Below are positions 11,319 to 22,390 of a stretch of 64,000 nt of DNA, one piece after another; positions within the stretch are counted from its first letter, which is position 1; every line of letters begins with the position of its first letter. The notes under the pieces were generated by a model. It was not told the DNA's origin. It saw only the letters and a list, made by a program, of their open reading frames with translations, and did not search any database. Both the position numbers and the translations under genes were made by a program. The stretch comes from Apostichopus japonicus (taxonomy: Eukaryota; Echinodermata; Holothuroidea; Aspidochirotida; Stichopodidae): contig NC_092562.1 in NCBI RefSeq assembly GCF_037975245.1, forward strand, positions 26,920,054-26,984,053, written 5' to 3'.

Positions 11319-11382
11319 ATGTATCTTTGTGCACATGCGCAGTATGCACTTAAATCTTTGTGCACATGCGCAGTATGCACTT
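11319..11382 (+). repeat. Two-copy 31-base direct repeat
   Basis: A unit containing TTTGTGCACATGCGCAGTAT occurs twice head to tail. It includes CATGCGCA, half of an NRF1-type site, but no promoter context was established. The same pair is in copy B near 52168-52230. Confidence 0.6.
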
Positions 11383-11399
11383 TTACTTTTCGTGTACAG

Positions 11400-12720
11400 G
11401 ATTGGAGGAAAGGTACCGTACATCATACATTATTTATATCATACTGTATACAACAACTCTGGTCTAAGTGTTGTAGCGACGACGAAATGTTCGTTGTTGA
11501 TGGATCGCTGGTAATTGAATTTGGCGATAGTGACAATGGGCCCGTAAGTTTAAATTTAAACGATTACTCAAAGATTATTTACTAAAACAAACTAAAAATC
11601 AAAACCACAGATGTTACGTTTGATTTCTTTAATCGCTCTGTGACACAATCGCCGATGTTCTCAGTTCTTACTGGATATTGGTCAGACAAACCATGTGGAC
11701 TTAATGTGACTTCTGTAATGCATTTGTCGATCGAATGATTTTCCCCTGAACTCAGGACAAAGTTTTCATATGCCATCGGTCTTTGGAAATAAAAATGTCA
11801 GACATCAGTGTGACCGTGGGGTGAGCCATATTAACAGGAATGAGTCAATGTACGTGTGGGTCATGTTTATATTATGTTGCACGCGCAAAAAAATAATGAC
11901 AAAAAGGATGTATCATATTAGCAACAATAGTCTCTTGGTGCATATTTTTTTTCGCAGAACCAGCTGGGTCTAACGTTATCTAATAGGTATAGGCCCAGTG
12001 TGTTGTGATCGCCCATTTCTTGAGCATAGGGTTAGGGATAGGATTACGTTCGAAGGATATGGTTTCTCTTTTGATCTGTTTTGTGACAATGTAGCGTGCT
12101 GGTTCCGTGGGTCAATCACCTAATTAGAATCATTTTCAGTGAAAAGTGCGGGATAAATCAAGAAAGGTTGACCTTGCTGTGTATTCATCAAACTTTTGCA
12201 AATCCGAATTCTGCCAAAAAAGTGTGAAATAGGCCAGCATTAATGGAACTGTACAGTATTAGCATATGACAAACACATTGCAATGAACAGATGTGTTGAT
12301 TCAATCACATACCTTTACTTGAATAGCATGGTACAGTGCAATAATTGCATAATTGAAAGGATGTTTTCTTTGGTTGCCTTCATCAAATAACGAATTACTT
12401 CCATGTTTTGATGCATCTTTACATTTCTTGAGGGATGCAAAATTAGATATATGAAGGGATTTTGAAAAGATATATATATTTGTCTACGTTCGAACCATTT
12501 GTCTCCTATGTGCTCTACTATCATTTTGTACGCTCTAATTTACTCAAGGTACTGATGAACTCAAATTTTCCCATACTATGCCAAGAATCCTGTATTGATT
12601 TAGTGACTATGTAAGGCTTATTTTAGGTAGTTCGGGAACGGAAAGCCGGGCCTTAGCTTACACTGATAACATCTAATTTAATCAAAGTACTGATCAACTC
12701 AAAATGTACAGAACATACAC
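11400..12720. other. Non-coding stretch in copy A
   Basis: Only short open frames occur and all lack domains. Nothing else was recognised. Confidence 0.4.
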
Positions 12721-12870
12721 TTCCAATAGCGCGTGATTTTAATCCCGCCTCACCACAGCGCAATCCAACAATGCGCGAGCCATGGGTGACATCATAATAA
12801 CAATAACAAACTAGAATATGCTTCACAACTATATAAGCAGAACAAACAATTAATTACAGACGGGTGTACG
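12721..12870 (+). promoter_or_regulatory. Possible TATA-type promoter, copy A
   Basis: CCAAT lies at 12723-12727, a GC-richer block with TGACATCA follows, and TATATAAG lies at 12830-12837, in TATA-like order and spacing. A donor-like GTGAGT is at 13677 downstream. No convincing protein follows, so this could be chance or an element promoter. In copy B the CCAAT reads CTAAT. Confidence 0.2.
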
Positions 12871-12978
12871 TTTCATTTGCCTGTAGGCCCAAGCTATGCA
12901 CCTATCAATGGAATGATTGTACCCTAAACATGGAGAGTTAAATGTGGATCATTTGAATCCCATATGCCTCACTTTACC

Positions 12979-13000
12979 CATGGAGCTTTATAGCTCCATG
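12979..13000. other. Small perfect hairpin
   Basis: CATGGAGCT (12979-12987) and AGCTCCATG (12992-13000) form a 9-bp stem with a 4-base loop. It is also present in copy B near 53831-53852. Confidence 0.4.
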
Positions 13001-14576
13001 CTTTACCTAAGATGTCAGTTATCAGCGTGACTGTGTTGTGAATCCCTGGATCAGGGGTGAGTCGAAGTGGGTCATGATTATATCAGTGTTGCATTTATAA
13101 GCAAGACTGATGGCAGTAGGAAGTGTAGTGTATTTGTGTTGAACTTTAGACCCCCATATATATGCAAATTAGAACTGATGTCACATCAAGCTTCCACTTT
13201 CAATTGTTGTCATCTAACTGACATGCACCCAGTAGCATATATGCTTGCTGGAGGCAGCTCAGTTCCACTACTTCTAGCAGCAGGAACAACCGTTTAATAT
13301 CTAACCATCCTGGACTTTGCCGTGCATCAAGTTATTTGTTCATTTCTGTGTAACTTTACCTGGTGTAGTTTGAAGATATGGTACAGCATCCAACACAAAT
13401 ACCACCAAATTACCAGCAGTTTTAAAACATTGCCATAATCGCCGAATGCAGTTACTCCGACATCCCGCAATAGGGGTTGTTGTCATACCGTAGAACCTGT
13501 GTACACAGTCTCATAGGCAATGGCTACACTTGTGTCAATAACAACGTTTGCCACAGCCATAAAGCAGGAGGTATATTGCTTATGCTGCAGTACGTACAGG
13601 GCTTAGCCATCGTTTAATTGAGGGTAGTGCAAGGCCCGATGAGGAGTACAGTCGAGGAATGAAGAATTATGAAAGGTGAGTTTGTATCAATTCAATACCC
13701 CTTCATATAAATGGCAAATTTATGTGTGATTTGGAAAATAAGTAATGGGAATGGGTTCACGAGACATTAAAGATGCCAAAACAGCATGAATTGAAAAATT
13801 GATTATTCTTGTTGTTTTCAGTTAATTGGGAGACTGAATCGTGTTGCACAGGTATTACATGTGAGACTATGAGTACATTGTAGTTTGTTCACAATTAATG
13901 TTAGTTTAATTTGGAAGTTTAATCATATTACTTGTATTATTTAATAGTTGTAACTAAATTTTTTGGAAGTTAGTTTTCAAAGATATATCATGTTTGATGG
14001 TCTCTATTATTTTACATCAAGGCCAAAGTTAAATTGGGTCAACTTAGGTCAAAGTCTGTAAACATGACATTCCATGAGTGAAAAGTTTTGAGCTTCAAAC
14101 TTTTTGGTAGCAATTAGTAAGAAGATAATCGCAGTCGTGTTTAATGCAAGTCATGATGTCAGTTTAGGTCAACAGATCATGGTTGGAAAACCTCTATAGT
14201 ACAATATCTGAAGGTATGAATGTAACTTAGGGGAACCTATAGTATGCTGAATAGATGATCCCATTGTTTTCCATAGAGTCAAGGGTCACTTGAAGTCAAT
14301 TAGAGGTTAGTTATAGGTGAGAACCTTTATAATTAAGTCTCACTCTCATCACTGAAGAAGTGGGAATTTGTTTGAACTCCAGCTTTCTTTGTATTTGCAT
14401 GTACATCAATCATTGCTGCAAGCCCATTATACTAAATTACACATTCTGATCAGCAATACTAAATGTAGATGAATATAGTATCCACAGTTGCTTATCATAT
14501 TGGCAAGAAATCACTAAATCAATTGACTTTCTGGCTTTGCAAATCTTTTTTTAATAGCATGGATGCAACTGAATAG

Positions 14577-14780
14577 TCAAGTGGTGGGCCATCTTTGGAA
14601 CTGTTGGTGAACCATGGAAGTGGAAAATGCCAAAATTGTCAAAAGACCAAGATGAAAGTTATCATAGCAAAGGAGAAGCAAAGCTATGTAGACCTGTTTG
14701 CATTGATAATCAATTGGAAGAAAGGAGGAGCCCTGTATGACTATGGGATCAAGCAATTACAATGGACACTACCAAACCAA
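14577..14780 (+). CDS. Possible small exon of unknown gene, copy A
   Basis: An open stretch of 68 codons lies between an AG at 14575-14576 and a strong donor GTAAGT at 14781. The peptide contains GKCQNCQKTK (a CxxC pair) and a hydrophobic segment VDLFALIINW. I do not recognise it. The nearest good acceptor (AATAG at 14552-14556) would bring an in-frame TAG at 14574, which argues against it. The copy-B equivalent (55605-55808) is unchanged, but the copies are too similar for that to show selection. Confidence 0.2.
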
Positions 14781-15513
14781 GTAAGTACTGTAAAAAGCCC
14801 ATCCCATCCACTAATCTATCAGATTTTATTAAAATATTAGAAACTAGGTCAAAGTCATCCAAGGTCATCAGAGCCGCGATGAAGGTATGTTTCCTGGAAG
14901 TGTTGAAACCTGGAGTTCTAGCTGTAAAAGTTGAGTGCAAGCTTAGTATCCCAAGAGAGGATGAGATAAATCCATATGGTCCAGAATGAGAGAAATGTAA
15001 TAACCAGCGAATATGGGCAATTTTAGCTGGCAATTACACTAAAGGATGGTAAGATTAGGAGAAGATAAAGCATAAGTACTAAAAATCAAACAATAGAATA
15101 TGTTTGATCTCAAAAGTAAACCAGCAAAAGAAGTTGACCTATAGCAGATTACAAATGAACAAGAGAACCAATACTCCTGAATGTAACTGAGCTATTAAAA
15201 TGTGTGTGTGAAAAAAGGTACGTTGTATGAAGTTTTAATTGCATACTTCCACTATTGCAATAACTTGCTCAGAGAGATGACTGTGTACAAGGGGTGATCT
15301 TCATTTAAGCCAATGAAGTTTGAGTTAGAGACACAGTATTAAACACTTAGTAAAATTCAGCCTGAACAGCTGGTGAATCCTTATCACAATTTATACACCT
15401 TTTTAAACATTTCAAGAAGTATATTCGCACAGCTGCCACCCTAACACACAACACAGTAAGTCAAAATACTAATAACTTGAAAAAATAGTGGGTAGAGAGT
15501 ACATTTCTCAGGA

Positions 15514-15715
15514 CTTCATTTTTCTAAACTAGGTCAAATCTCCTTCAATCGTCCTGATTTTCATATCATCTGTACTTTAACTTGTAAGTACTCATAAACA
15601 TCCTAACTTACAAAATCGAAAATGATAGCTGGAAATTAGCCAAAAACAACAAGTTCGGTGGCTCATTTTAGGCACTTTTTTGGCGGATGTACATTACCTA
15701 ATTGTAGTATGCTAC
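15514..15715 (+). repeat. Dispersed repeat, member 1
   Basis: It shares with 17663-17845 the run CCTGATTTTCATATCATCTG and aligned flanks such as CTTCATTTTTCTAA, TGGAAATTAGCC/TGGAAATAAGCC and a GGATGTACATT/CGATATACATT end. This is an old repeat of unknown class. Confidence 0.6.
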
Positions 15716-16210
15716 CTTAAGCCTCTTGAAATTTTTCTTCTTCTCCTGAGGTAAACTGAACTACAAAGCATTAAAGTCTCTGTAATTATTTTTCTGTTTG
15801 ATCCCCAATATTAACTTTTTATGAGCTCAGTTGGGTCAAATTTGAGCTTGAAATGGATTTCTGCTCTAGCCGCGTTGCTGTGCTTTCAATCCATCTGTTT
15901 CTTACATTCTCTGGAAAAATTCCTTCTGTTGATTATTTGTACTTCAAAAGTCCTTTATTATGCACAAACCTGTCTCCAGGTTCTGCGAGTCCTTTCTAAG
16001 GAGATGATAATCGGGCTGGGAGAGGGGGGTCCCAGACCTGGCATAGAGCAAAAGAAACACTAAATATAAATTTGATCTTATTTGGGATTTAAAGAGTATA
16101 AATTCTTCAAGGAGATAACTGAACTGCAGGATAAAAGTTTACAACTGGCAGAAAGCAATTGAGATTGTAAAGTAGGTGTTTTTAGGTGTTTATTTATTGA
16201 GATTTCATTA

Positions 16211-16226
16211 TAGAGGGCGCCCTCTA
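16211..16226. promoter_or_regulatory. 16-base perfect palindrome TAGAGGGCGCCCTCTA
   Basis: The sequence reads the same on both strands. Each arm matches the YAGRKGGCR core used by CTCF in bilaterians, but the upstream CCA part of that motif is missing. The site is intact in copy B at 57239-57254. Confidence 0.3.
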
Positions 16227-17662
16227 AACACTGCCTTGTGTTAAATAAGGTTAAAACTAGCCTCACAAGTTACTAGTCAAGGACTGCTATACCACATTTT
16301 CCTGTTACATTTACATTTAATGCATATTTGTTCAATTCTACACCTTTCCCATGGTCTGCAAATAAGTAAAAGAGGGTTGGGGCTACCGAGAAGAAGCAAA
16401 GTACATCACCAACTAACACTAACAGCTGGATTAAGCCAGGCCATGCCCATGTCAGGGCACATTTTGGGAGAAGCCAGTATATATTATATTTATGCATCTG
16501 AACCATGCAAATTGAGGTGTTTAGTTGTACTGTACCTTGCAGATTTTTTATATACTTGTGTCTCAATTAAGGACTCACAAGTCAGAATTTGTTCTATGAA
16601 TACTGTAAACCAGCCAATTATATAGACCTATATTGATGATTCTGCCATGCATTTTTGACAACTACTGTAAGTTACACATAAGTATAGCCCAACACAATGT
16701 ATTTTAATACAGAGAAGTCAAAATGATACCCAGACTGACAATGACACATGGTATGAGCACTATGCTGGCTATACCTGGGACTATAGCATCCCAATTGCTA
16801 GTAAACAGCAGAGATCTGTGTTTTCCCGGGCTTACTTTAGTTCTAGTTCATTGTTATAACATTACTTACCTTCAGGTGTAAATTATGGCAGAAATCATGC
16901 TCTTCAACAACAACACTGACACGGCAGGGCTGAATCTGAACTGTATCAACTCTGGAACAATGAAATTCCAAGTATAATATGCTAATTTGTACTGCCCAAA
17001 CATCATCTATAGTTGTTCAACTGTGTTACTTTTGATTACCGTTGCTAAGTAAATTTCATGAAACTTCCTTTCCATAGTCCTTCAACTATGGTAATGCAAT
17101 CTTGAATTTAAGCCTACTGAAATATGTTGGAGACTTGGAGTAGCATCATCTTCACCATTCTTTAAAATAATGTCAAACATTACAAAATGCAAGTTGCTAT
17201 GTAAGACAAAAGCTCAGCCAAAAGTGAGTTATATGATCTCAACCCTGAAAATCCATTTTTTTAGCTAAATAAGAATTTTCCCCTTCAAAATCACTCAAGC
17301 ATGAAATCATGAAACATTTCACCTGAAATATCAACGGCTACAGTAGCCTGACCATTTTAGCCTATAATTTGCTTTTTTGGGGCTAAACTGAGAGAAATCA
17401 CATTTCTTATAAGCGTACCACAATTATTCTTCTCCATTGACTAACACACTAAACTTGTCTTCCTTAGAGGGCCCCTAGAGCATAGAAGATATGCCCTTTA
17501 TGGCATTCCTACCCATTTCTTCATAGCTGATGACTTGGCCTATCATGGCACTTGTTAATCCCATACCTTTAACGTCAAGATTTTGAGCTGCAAGGGGTGA
17601 AAGTTTAGAGCAGTGGTCCCGCTCCTTTGAAATGGCTATCCGGGCAAAATCTCACCATTTCT

Positions 17663-17845
17663 ACTTCATTTTTCTAAGATAGGTCAAGTCTCCTTCAATT
17701 GTCCTGATTTTCATATCATCTGTACTTTAACTTGTATTCTTAAAACTGTCCTAGTAATAAAATCAGTGATGATACCTGGAAATAAGCCCAAAAATAATTT
17801 TCCTGAGGGTGGCCGATATACATTGCCATATTGTGGTACACTGTC
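17663..17845 (+). repeat. Dispersed repeat, member 2
   Basis: This is a diverged direct copy of the repeat at 15514-15715, sharing the same central 20-base run. Confidence 0.6.
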
Positions 17846-18171
17846 TAAGTGGTCAGTCTGATCATTTCATGCAATGTCTTTATTGAACAACTTTGCAACT
17901 GAACACAAATAAGTTCCAGACCTATAGTTGAAGTGAATATACTGCAAACAGTAATCTTGGCGCTTTATACCCAATTAGGCAGTAACTTTGCTGATGTTCC
18001 AGTTATAATATACAGCACCTATACTGTACCTGAGAGTGACAGAGTGACAATGGTTTATTCCCATCATCCCCTCATCCCCATTTTACACTGCACATAACCA
18101 GTAAACAGTTTCCTACAGGAAATTTTACCACACTGTATTTCTCCTCAAGGGGTATTTGCATTTCCCCTTAA

Positions 18172-18781
18172 AGTAGCATTTTGCGTTGGGTCGCTTTTTT
18201 CCACCTTTTTAACATGTGCATCGATTTTTTTACATGTATCAATCATAAAACAGCAAACTAAGATACCATCCAAGTTTCACCCTGCCAAGAGCATTAATTA
18301 GCGAGTAATTAACGATTTATGTCGATAACGAGTAAGAGTGTCCTCGACAAAGTTTTCAATCTCCAAATCCACTACTTTGAATTCCACCAATCGGTGAATA
18401 GTATGTTTATTCATGAGCATTTTGCGTTTGGTCGCCGTTTTCTACTCTTTTGTCATGTCCATCAACTTTTTTACATACATGAAATCACAAAACAGCAAAC
18501 TAAGATATTAGCCAAGTTTTTCCCTGCCAACAACGTTAGTTGGCGAGCATTCCACATCCAAAATTAATCGCATTCAGTTCCCCAAACCCACTAGCTTGAA
18601 TTCAACCAATCAGAGATGCAGGTTTAGTTATGAGCCGTAGCCAAATTGTTGCAAAGTTTTCGACTTTTATGCCACCATTTGAAGTAAGATTTAAGTAGAT
18701 AAGCCAATTATGTATGTCGTTATGGCATAGTGGAGTCAGTGAGGTTGAAAAAAATCATAGAAAAGGACGCAAAATGCTGCT
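18172..18781. mobile_element. MITE with TTAA target duplication, copy A
   Basis: It is bounded by TTAA at 18168-18171 and 18782-18785. The left end AGTAGCATTTTGCGT and the right end GCAAAATGCTGCT form an inverted repeat of about 15 bases with one mismatch (none in copy B, where the left end is AGCAGCATTTTGCG). TTAA duplication is a trait of piggyBac and Kolobok families. It has no open frame of note and so is non-autonomous. Inside, the first ~140 bases recur as a direct repeat at 18416-18560. Confidence 0.72.
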
Positions 18782-18785
18782 TTAA

Positions 18786-19517
18786 AGTCATATGTCGTAG
18801 CGTCTACCTACTGACAAGTGATGTACTTTAAAATCCTAGGCTGCGTCTCGAGGTAATCTTTTCTCATGAGCTTTCCTATTTATTCAATACTGCTGTGTAC
18901 TGTAGAAAGTAAAATGCAAAGTAACAAAGTACAGTTTACTGTATAGAGTAAATGTAAGTTTATCACGTAGAGGAAGCTGGAAAAACTCTGTTGCGATGCA
19001 TTGTCAGTAAGTTCCTGTTCGAGCTGGCTCTTGCAAGTTAATAAGAAAGTTTTGGTAGAACAGACAATTTAGCAGTTTGGTGTGAAGAGGAAGTGTCTTC
19101 GATATTTCTCCAAAGATGGGCGTGAACTTATGCAAACCTCAAATATCACATTTTACCAATATTTTGGGTATTTCAAGGTCAAATTCGGTCACAATTAAAA
19201 GGTTTATTTTTGGTTTTTAATACAAAACTAGTAAGATATATGTATAGTTATGATGCAAAGAATGAGCTAAAACATATTTTATATTAGTTATTAATGCTCT
19301 GATGAGCAGCTTAAAGTGGCGTATATGAGAGTAACATCAGCCCTACAGAAACATGCATACAAGGGGAAATAGCACTGGTAACATTGTATCTTCATTCAAG
19401 GAGACCATGTTAAACATCATTAGAATCTATTGAAATGTATTAAAAGTGTTCTGTCTTTGACTCCCTCCCCCCAACACCCCCCCCCCAACACCCTCCCCTA
19501 GTGGACTATGCAGATTT
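18786..19517. other. Non-coding stretch between MITE and foldback element
   Basis: No gene was recognised. A C-rich run lies near 19464-19498. Confidence 0.4.
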
Positions 19518-20803
19518 GTATACAGTATATTATTGACTTTTACTGCAAAGAGACTGCATAGCACATGCATTCAAGGTATACTGAATTATTTGGTATGGTA
19601 ATCTTCTGCTTCAAATTGTCTGTATGCATGCGTAACCCAACCCCCCCCCCCTTCCACTCACATCTTCTACCCAACCCTATATCAGAATAGAAAATGAATG
19701 CGTACCAGTGCATACATGCACAGTGTGTACTTTATATGTGTGTTCAGTACAGTGTTATTTTACACCAAGCACTAAATAAAAACACAGTCCCACTGTCCAC
19801 AATCATGTGCAGTACACACTGTACATTTCATTTCATTTATTTGTTTCCACATTCAAAAGGTATTACACAATAATAGAACAAAATGTATGTAACAAGTGGA
19901 GGAGGTCTGAGAAAGCCGAGGCTCTTTCGAGGCAGACCCGCCACCCCCCCCCCCCCCCAACAATATAAGAAAAGAAAAAAAAAATGAATTGCACACACAA
20001 ATAAACTACGTTGCATAAGATAACATGATACTATTTAAAGAATTATCATATTATATACGTAATGACAAAAAAAGACAAAAAAAAACATGTATGTAATGGT
20101 GATTCAATTCAATACTGTGAATATTTCAATGTCATATTAATATATTACAGTATATACTTGCAATGTAGTGTCTGCTTCTGCTATAATTCACTAAGTTAAA
20201 AGTCTTTTATAATTTAAAATGAAGTTGAACCAGTGTACATATGTAGTACATATAGTACACACTATACATATAGTACACACTATACATGTACAGTGTGTAC
20301 TATGTATACATGTTCAGTACAGTGTTATTTTACACCAAGCACAATAAATACATAGTCCCACTGTTTGCATGCAATCATGTACAGTACATACTGTACATGT
20401 ATGTACTGGTCATTCAATTCAATACTGTGCATATTTTAATGTCATATTAATATATTACTTGCAATGTAGTGTCTGCGAACTGCTATAATTCACTAAATTA
20501 AAAGACTTATACAGTATAAACTGAATGTTTAAGCAGTTTAACCTGTTATATATATATTTAAATTAGTTTAACCTGTACTAAACATGTACACACATATAGA
20601 ACACACTGTACATGTATATGCACTGGTTCACATTCATTTTCTATTCTGATATAGGGTCGGGTAGAGGATGTGGGTGGGAGGGGGGTGAGTTACATGTAAA
20701 CAGACAATTTGAAGTGCAGATTACAACCATATATAATTCAATACTTTGAGTGCATGTGTTATGCAGTCTCTTTGCAGTAAAAGTCAGTCACATACTGTAT
20801 GCA
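19518..20803. mobile_element. Foldback element with ~220-base inverted ends, copy A
   Basis: The left arm, about 19518-19750, matches the reverse complement of about 20573-20803 in many blocks, for example ACTTTTACTGCAAAGAGACT, TTCAAATTGTCTGT and CCCTATATCAGAATAGAAAA. The middle holds direct repeats: TTCAGTACAGTGTTATTTTA at about 19742 and 20310, and a ~120-base block at about 20094 and 20402. No transposase frame is present. It is a non-autonomous element of unknown superfamily. Confidence 0.7.
19824..19945 (-). mobile_element. LINE 3' tail inserted in the foldback element, copy A
   Basis: Read on the minus strand, it ends in AATAAATGAAATGAAATG, that is a polyadenylation signal followed by a short 3' repeat tail, as in CR1/L2-like or Jockey-like LINEs. 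The body (GGCGGGTCTGCCTCGAAAGA and onward) is typical untranslated sequence. Only the extreme 3' end is present. Confidence 0.5.
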
Positions 20804-21291
20804 TATAAGAAGGGTAATTCTCCTGAAGGGCTTAATGCCTGATTATTGCTTTAATTCTTTTTAAAGGCAGTGATCGAGACTTGCCCCAAACCGCGTGCAG
20901 CCATCTGAGAAAGTTAACTTTCCGTTGCTTGCAAGTGACGTTTTTTTCGTGTCGCTACAAAATGCAGACAGTACAGTAATGAAACCTGATACGTTGTTAT
21001 CTTTAGCTGGACCTGAGATGTCCATCGCTGTATTGCATGTACACTGTGCTGTGGTTATTGACCGCAACTGTACAGTATGTACTGACTGTACACTTGTGTC
21101 TAATTACCAATGGTAGCAAGCTGTGTGTGTGTATTTTCTATGATCAATGGTGGTGTCTAACACTTCTGTTATACCTCATTCGAAACTAGGTCAGATAACA
21201 GGCATTAGACGTTTTTTTGTGCGCGAGTCTTCACACCCTTTAAATTCCTGGCAAAAAACGCTGGCAACATATATGTAGTAATAACGTGCTG
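20804..21291. other. Non-coding stretch in copy A
   Basis: Open frames of 68-73 codons occur on both strands (20861-21116) with no domain and no splice support. Confidence 0.4.
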
Positions 21292-21536
21292 CAGTGGTGG
21301 ATCCAGGGTTTATGAAAGAGGGGGATCATTTTAGGACATCACATGAGAGCACTGACAGCTTGTCTACATTGAAGGGGGGAGGGGGATTTCTGGGGTTTAT
21401 CTCACAGAAAATTGTAAAAGAGGAGCCTTTCTACCCCACCCACCAAAAAATCCAATGTACAATAATTTACAATGATGCACACACAGAATTAGGGGACTCA
21501 ATCAGCCTGGTTGGGCATCCCCTGGATCTGCGCCTG
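21292..21536. mobile_element. hAT-like MITE, copy A
   Basis: The left end CAGTGGTGGATCCAGG and right end CCTGGATCTGCGCCTG are imperfect inverted repeats of the CAGTGGCGGATCCAGG type common at hAT ends. The 245-base body is non-coding. The flanking 8-base duplication expected for hAT is not clear (ACGTGCTG against GTGTGTGT), so the element is old or mis-bounded. Confidence 0.5.
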
Positions 21537-21699
21537 GTGTGTGTACCTGTGTATGTATATGAAACATTTACCAATTTGTAAATATCTCAAGAAGTGAAAG
21601 TTTGTTAAATTTCAAATGTGGTGTTAGTGACAGTTTCAAACTGTCAATTGAATCCCCAAACTCTTTTCTTGATACTTCAATGCATTTCTGTGTGGGCCA

Positions 21700-22390
21700 T
21701 TTGGACATTTGAGGTTGCTGCCTGGGCCCTGTTGCAGGAAAAAAATATAATTCTTTGGATATCCCAATGGCCAATGTGGCCAACACCACTAAACTAATGC
21801 TGTCTGTGTACATATATGCTCAAATTATGTGTGATCCCTGAGCCTTTTATGGATGTTCCCTGGGGCCCGGTACAGATAAAAGTTCTAAATGGTATTTTTT
21901 GCAAATTATGCAAACTACACAAATAATCATTGTCTTTTTGCACACGATTGAATCTAGTGTGGCTCATGAGCCCTTTCAGGCCTATCTGGACTCAGGTACA
22001 GTAGAGGGTACAAATTTAGTCATTGATATTTTTGAATATCCATGGAACTATAGGGTTCAGCCCCACTAAAAAGAATCAACTAATTGAACTCTTGACATTA
22101 TTAAATCATGTGTATGCCACAGGATCTTTTTGGCCGATGCCTGGTTCCTGGTACATCATACAGTTGCTGTAATTGGTATTTTGGGATATCCAATGTCCAA
22201 AAGTTCAATGCCACTAAGAGAATCATCCTGCTCTCTTTCCATATAAATGAATCATATGTGGACCACAGGACCATTATTGGCTGCTGCCTGGATGGGCCCT
22301 GGTACAGCAAAAAATTGGTGTATTTTTAGATACCCTTTATCTAACAGGTATATACTGCAAAAAAGAGATTATCCTTGTCTCTTTTCAATT
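21700..22390 (+). repeat. Degenerate ~145-base minisatellite, copy A
   Basis: Variants of GCCTGGGCCCTGGTACAG recur near 21719, 21858, 21982, 22138 and 22286, each followed by similar TTGGATATCC- and ATGCCACTAA-type segments. The units are strongly diverged. Confidence 0.55.

Larger units (their letters stand above)
14781..18167. other. Non-coding stretch in copy A with a dispersed repeat pair
   Basis: No supportable gene was found. It contains a 16-base palindrome (16211) and two diverged copies of a ~185-base repeat (15514 and 17663). Confidence 0.45.

Noticed and set aside
16320-16625. 101-codon open frame, kept in copy B at 57348-57653
   Set aside because: It has no domain and no splice or codon signal. 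Preservation only reflects how recent the duplication is.
20861-21116. Overlapping open frames on both strands with several cysteines
   Set aside because: No recognisable family and no acceptor/donor pair of consistent phase. Both strands being open suggests chance.
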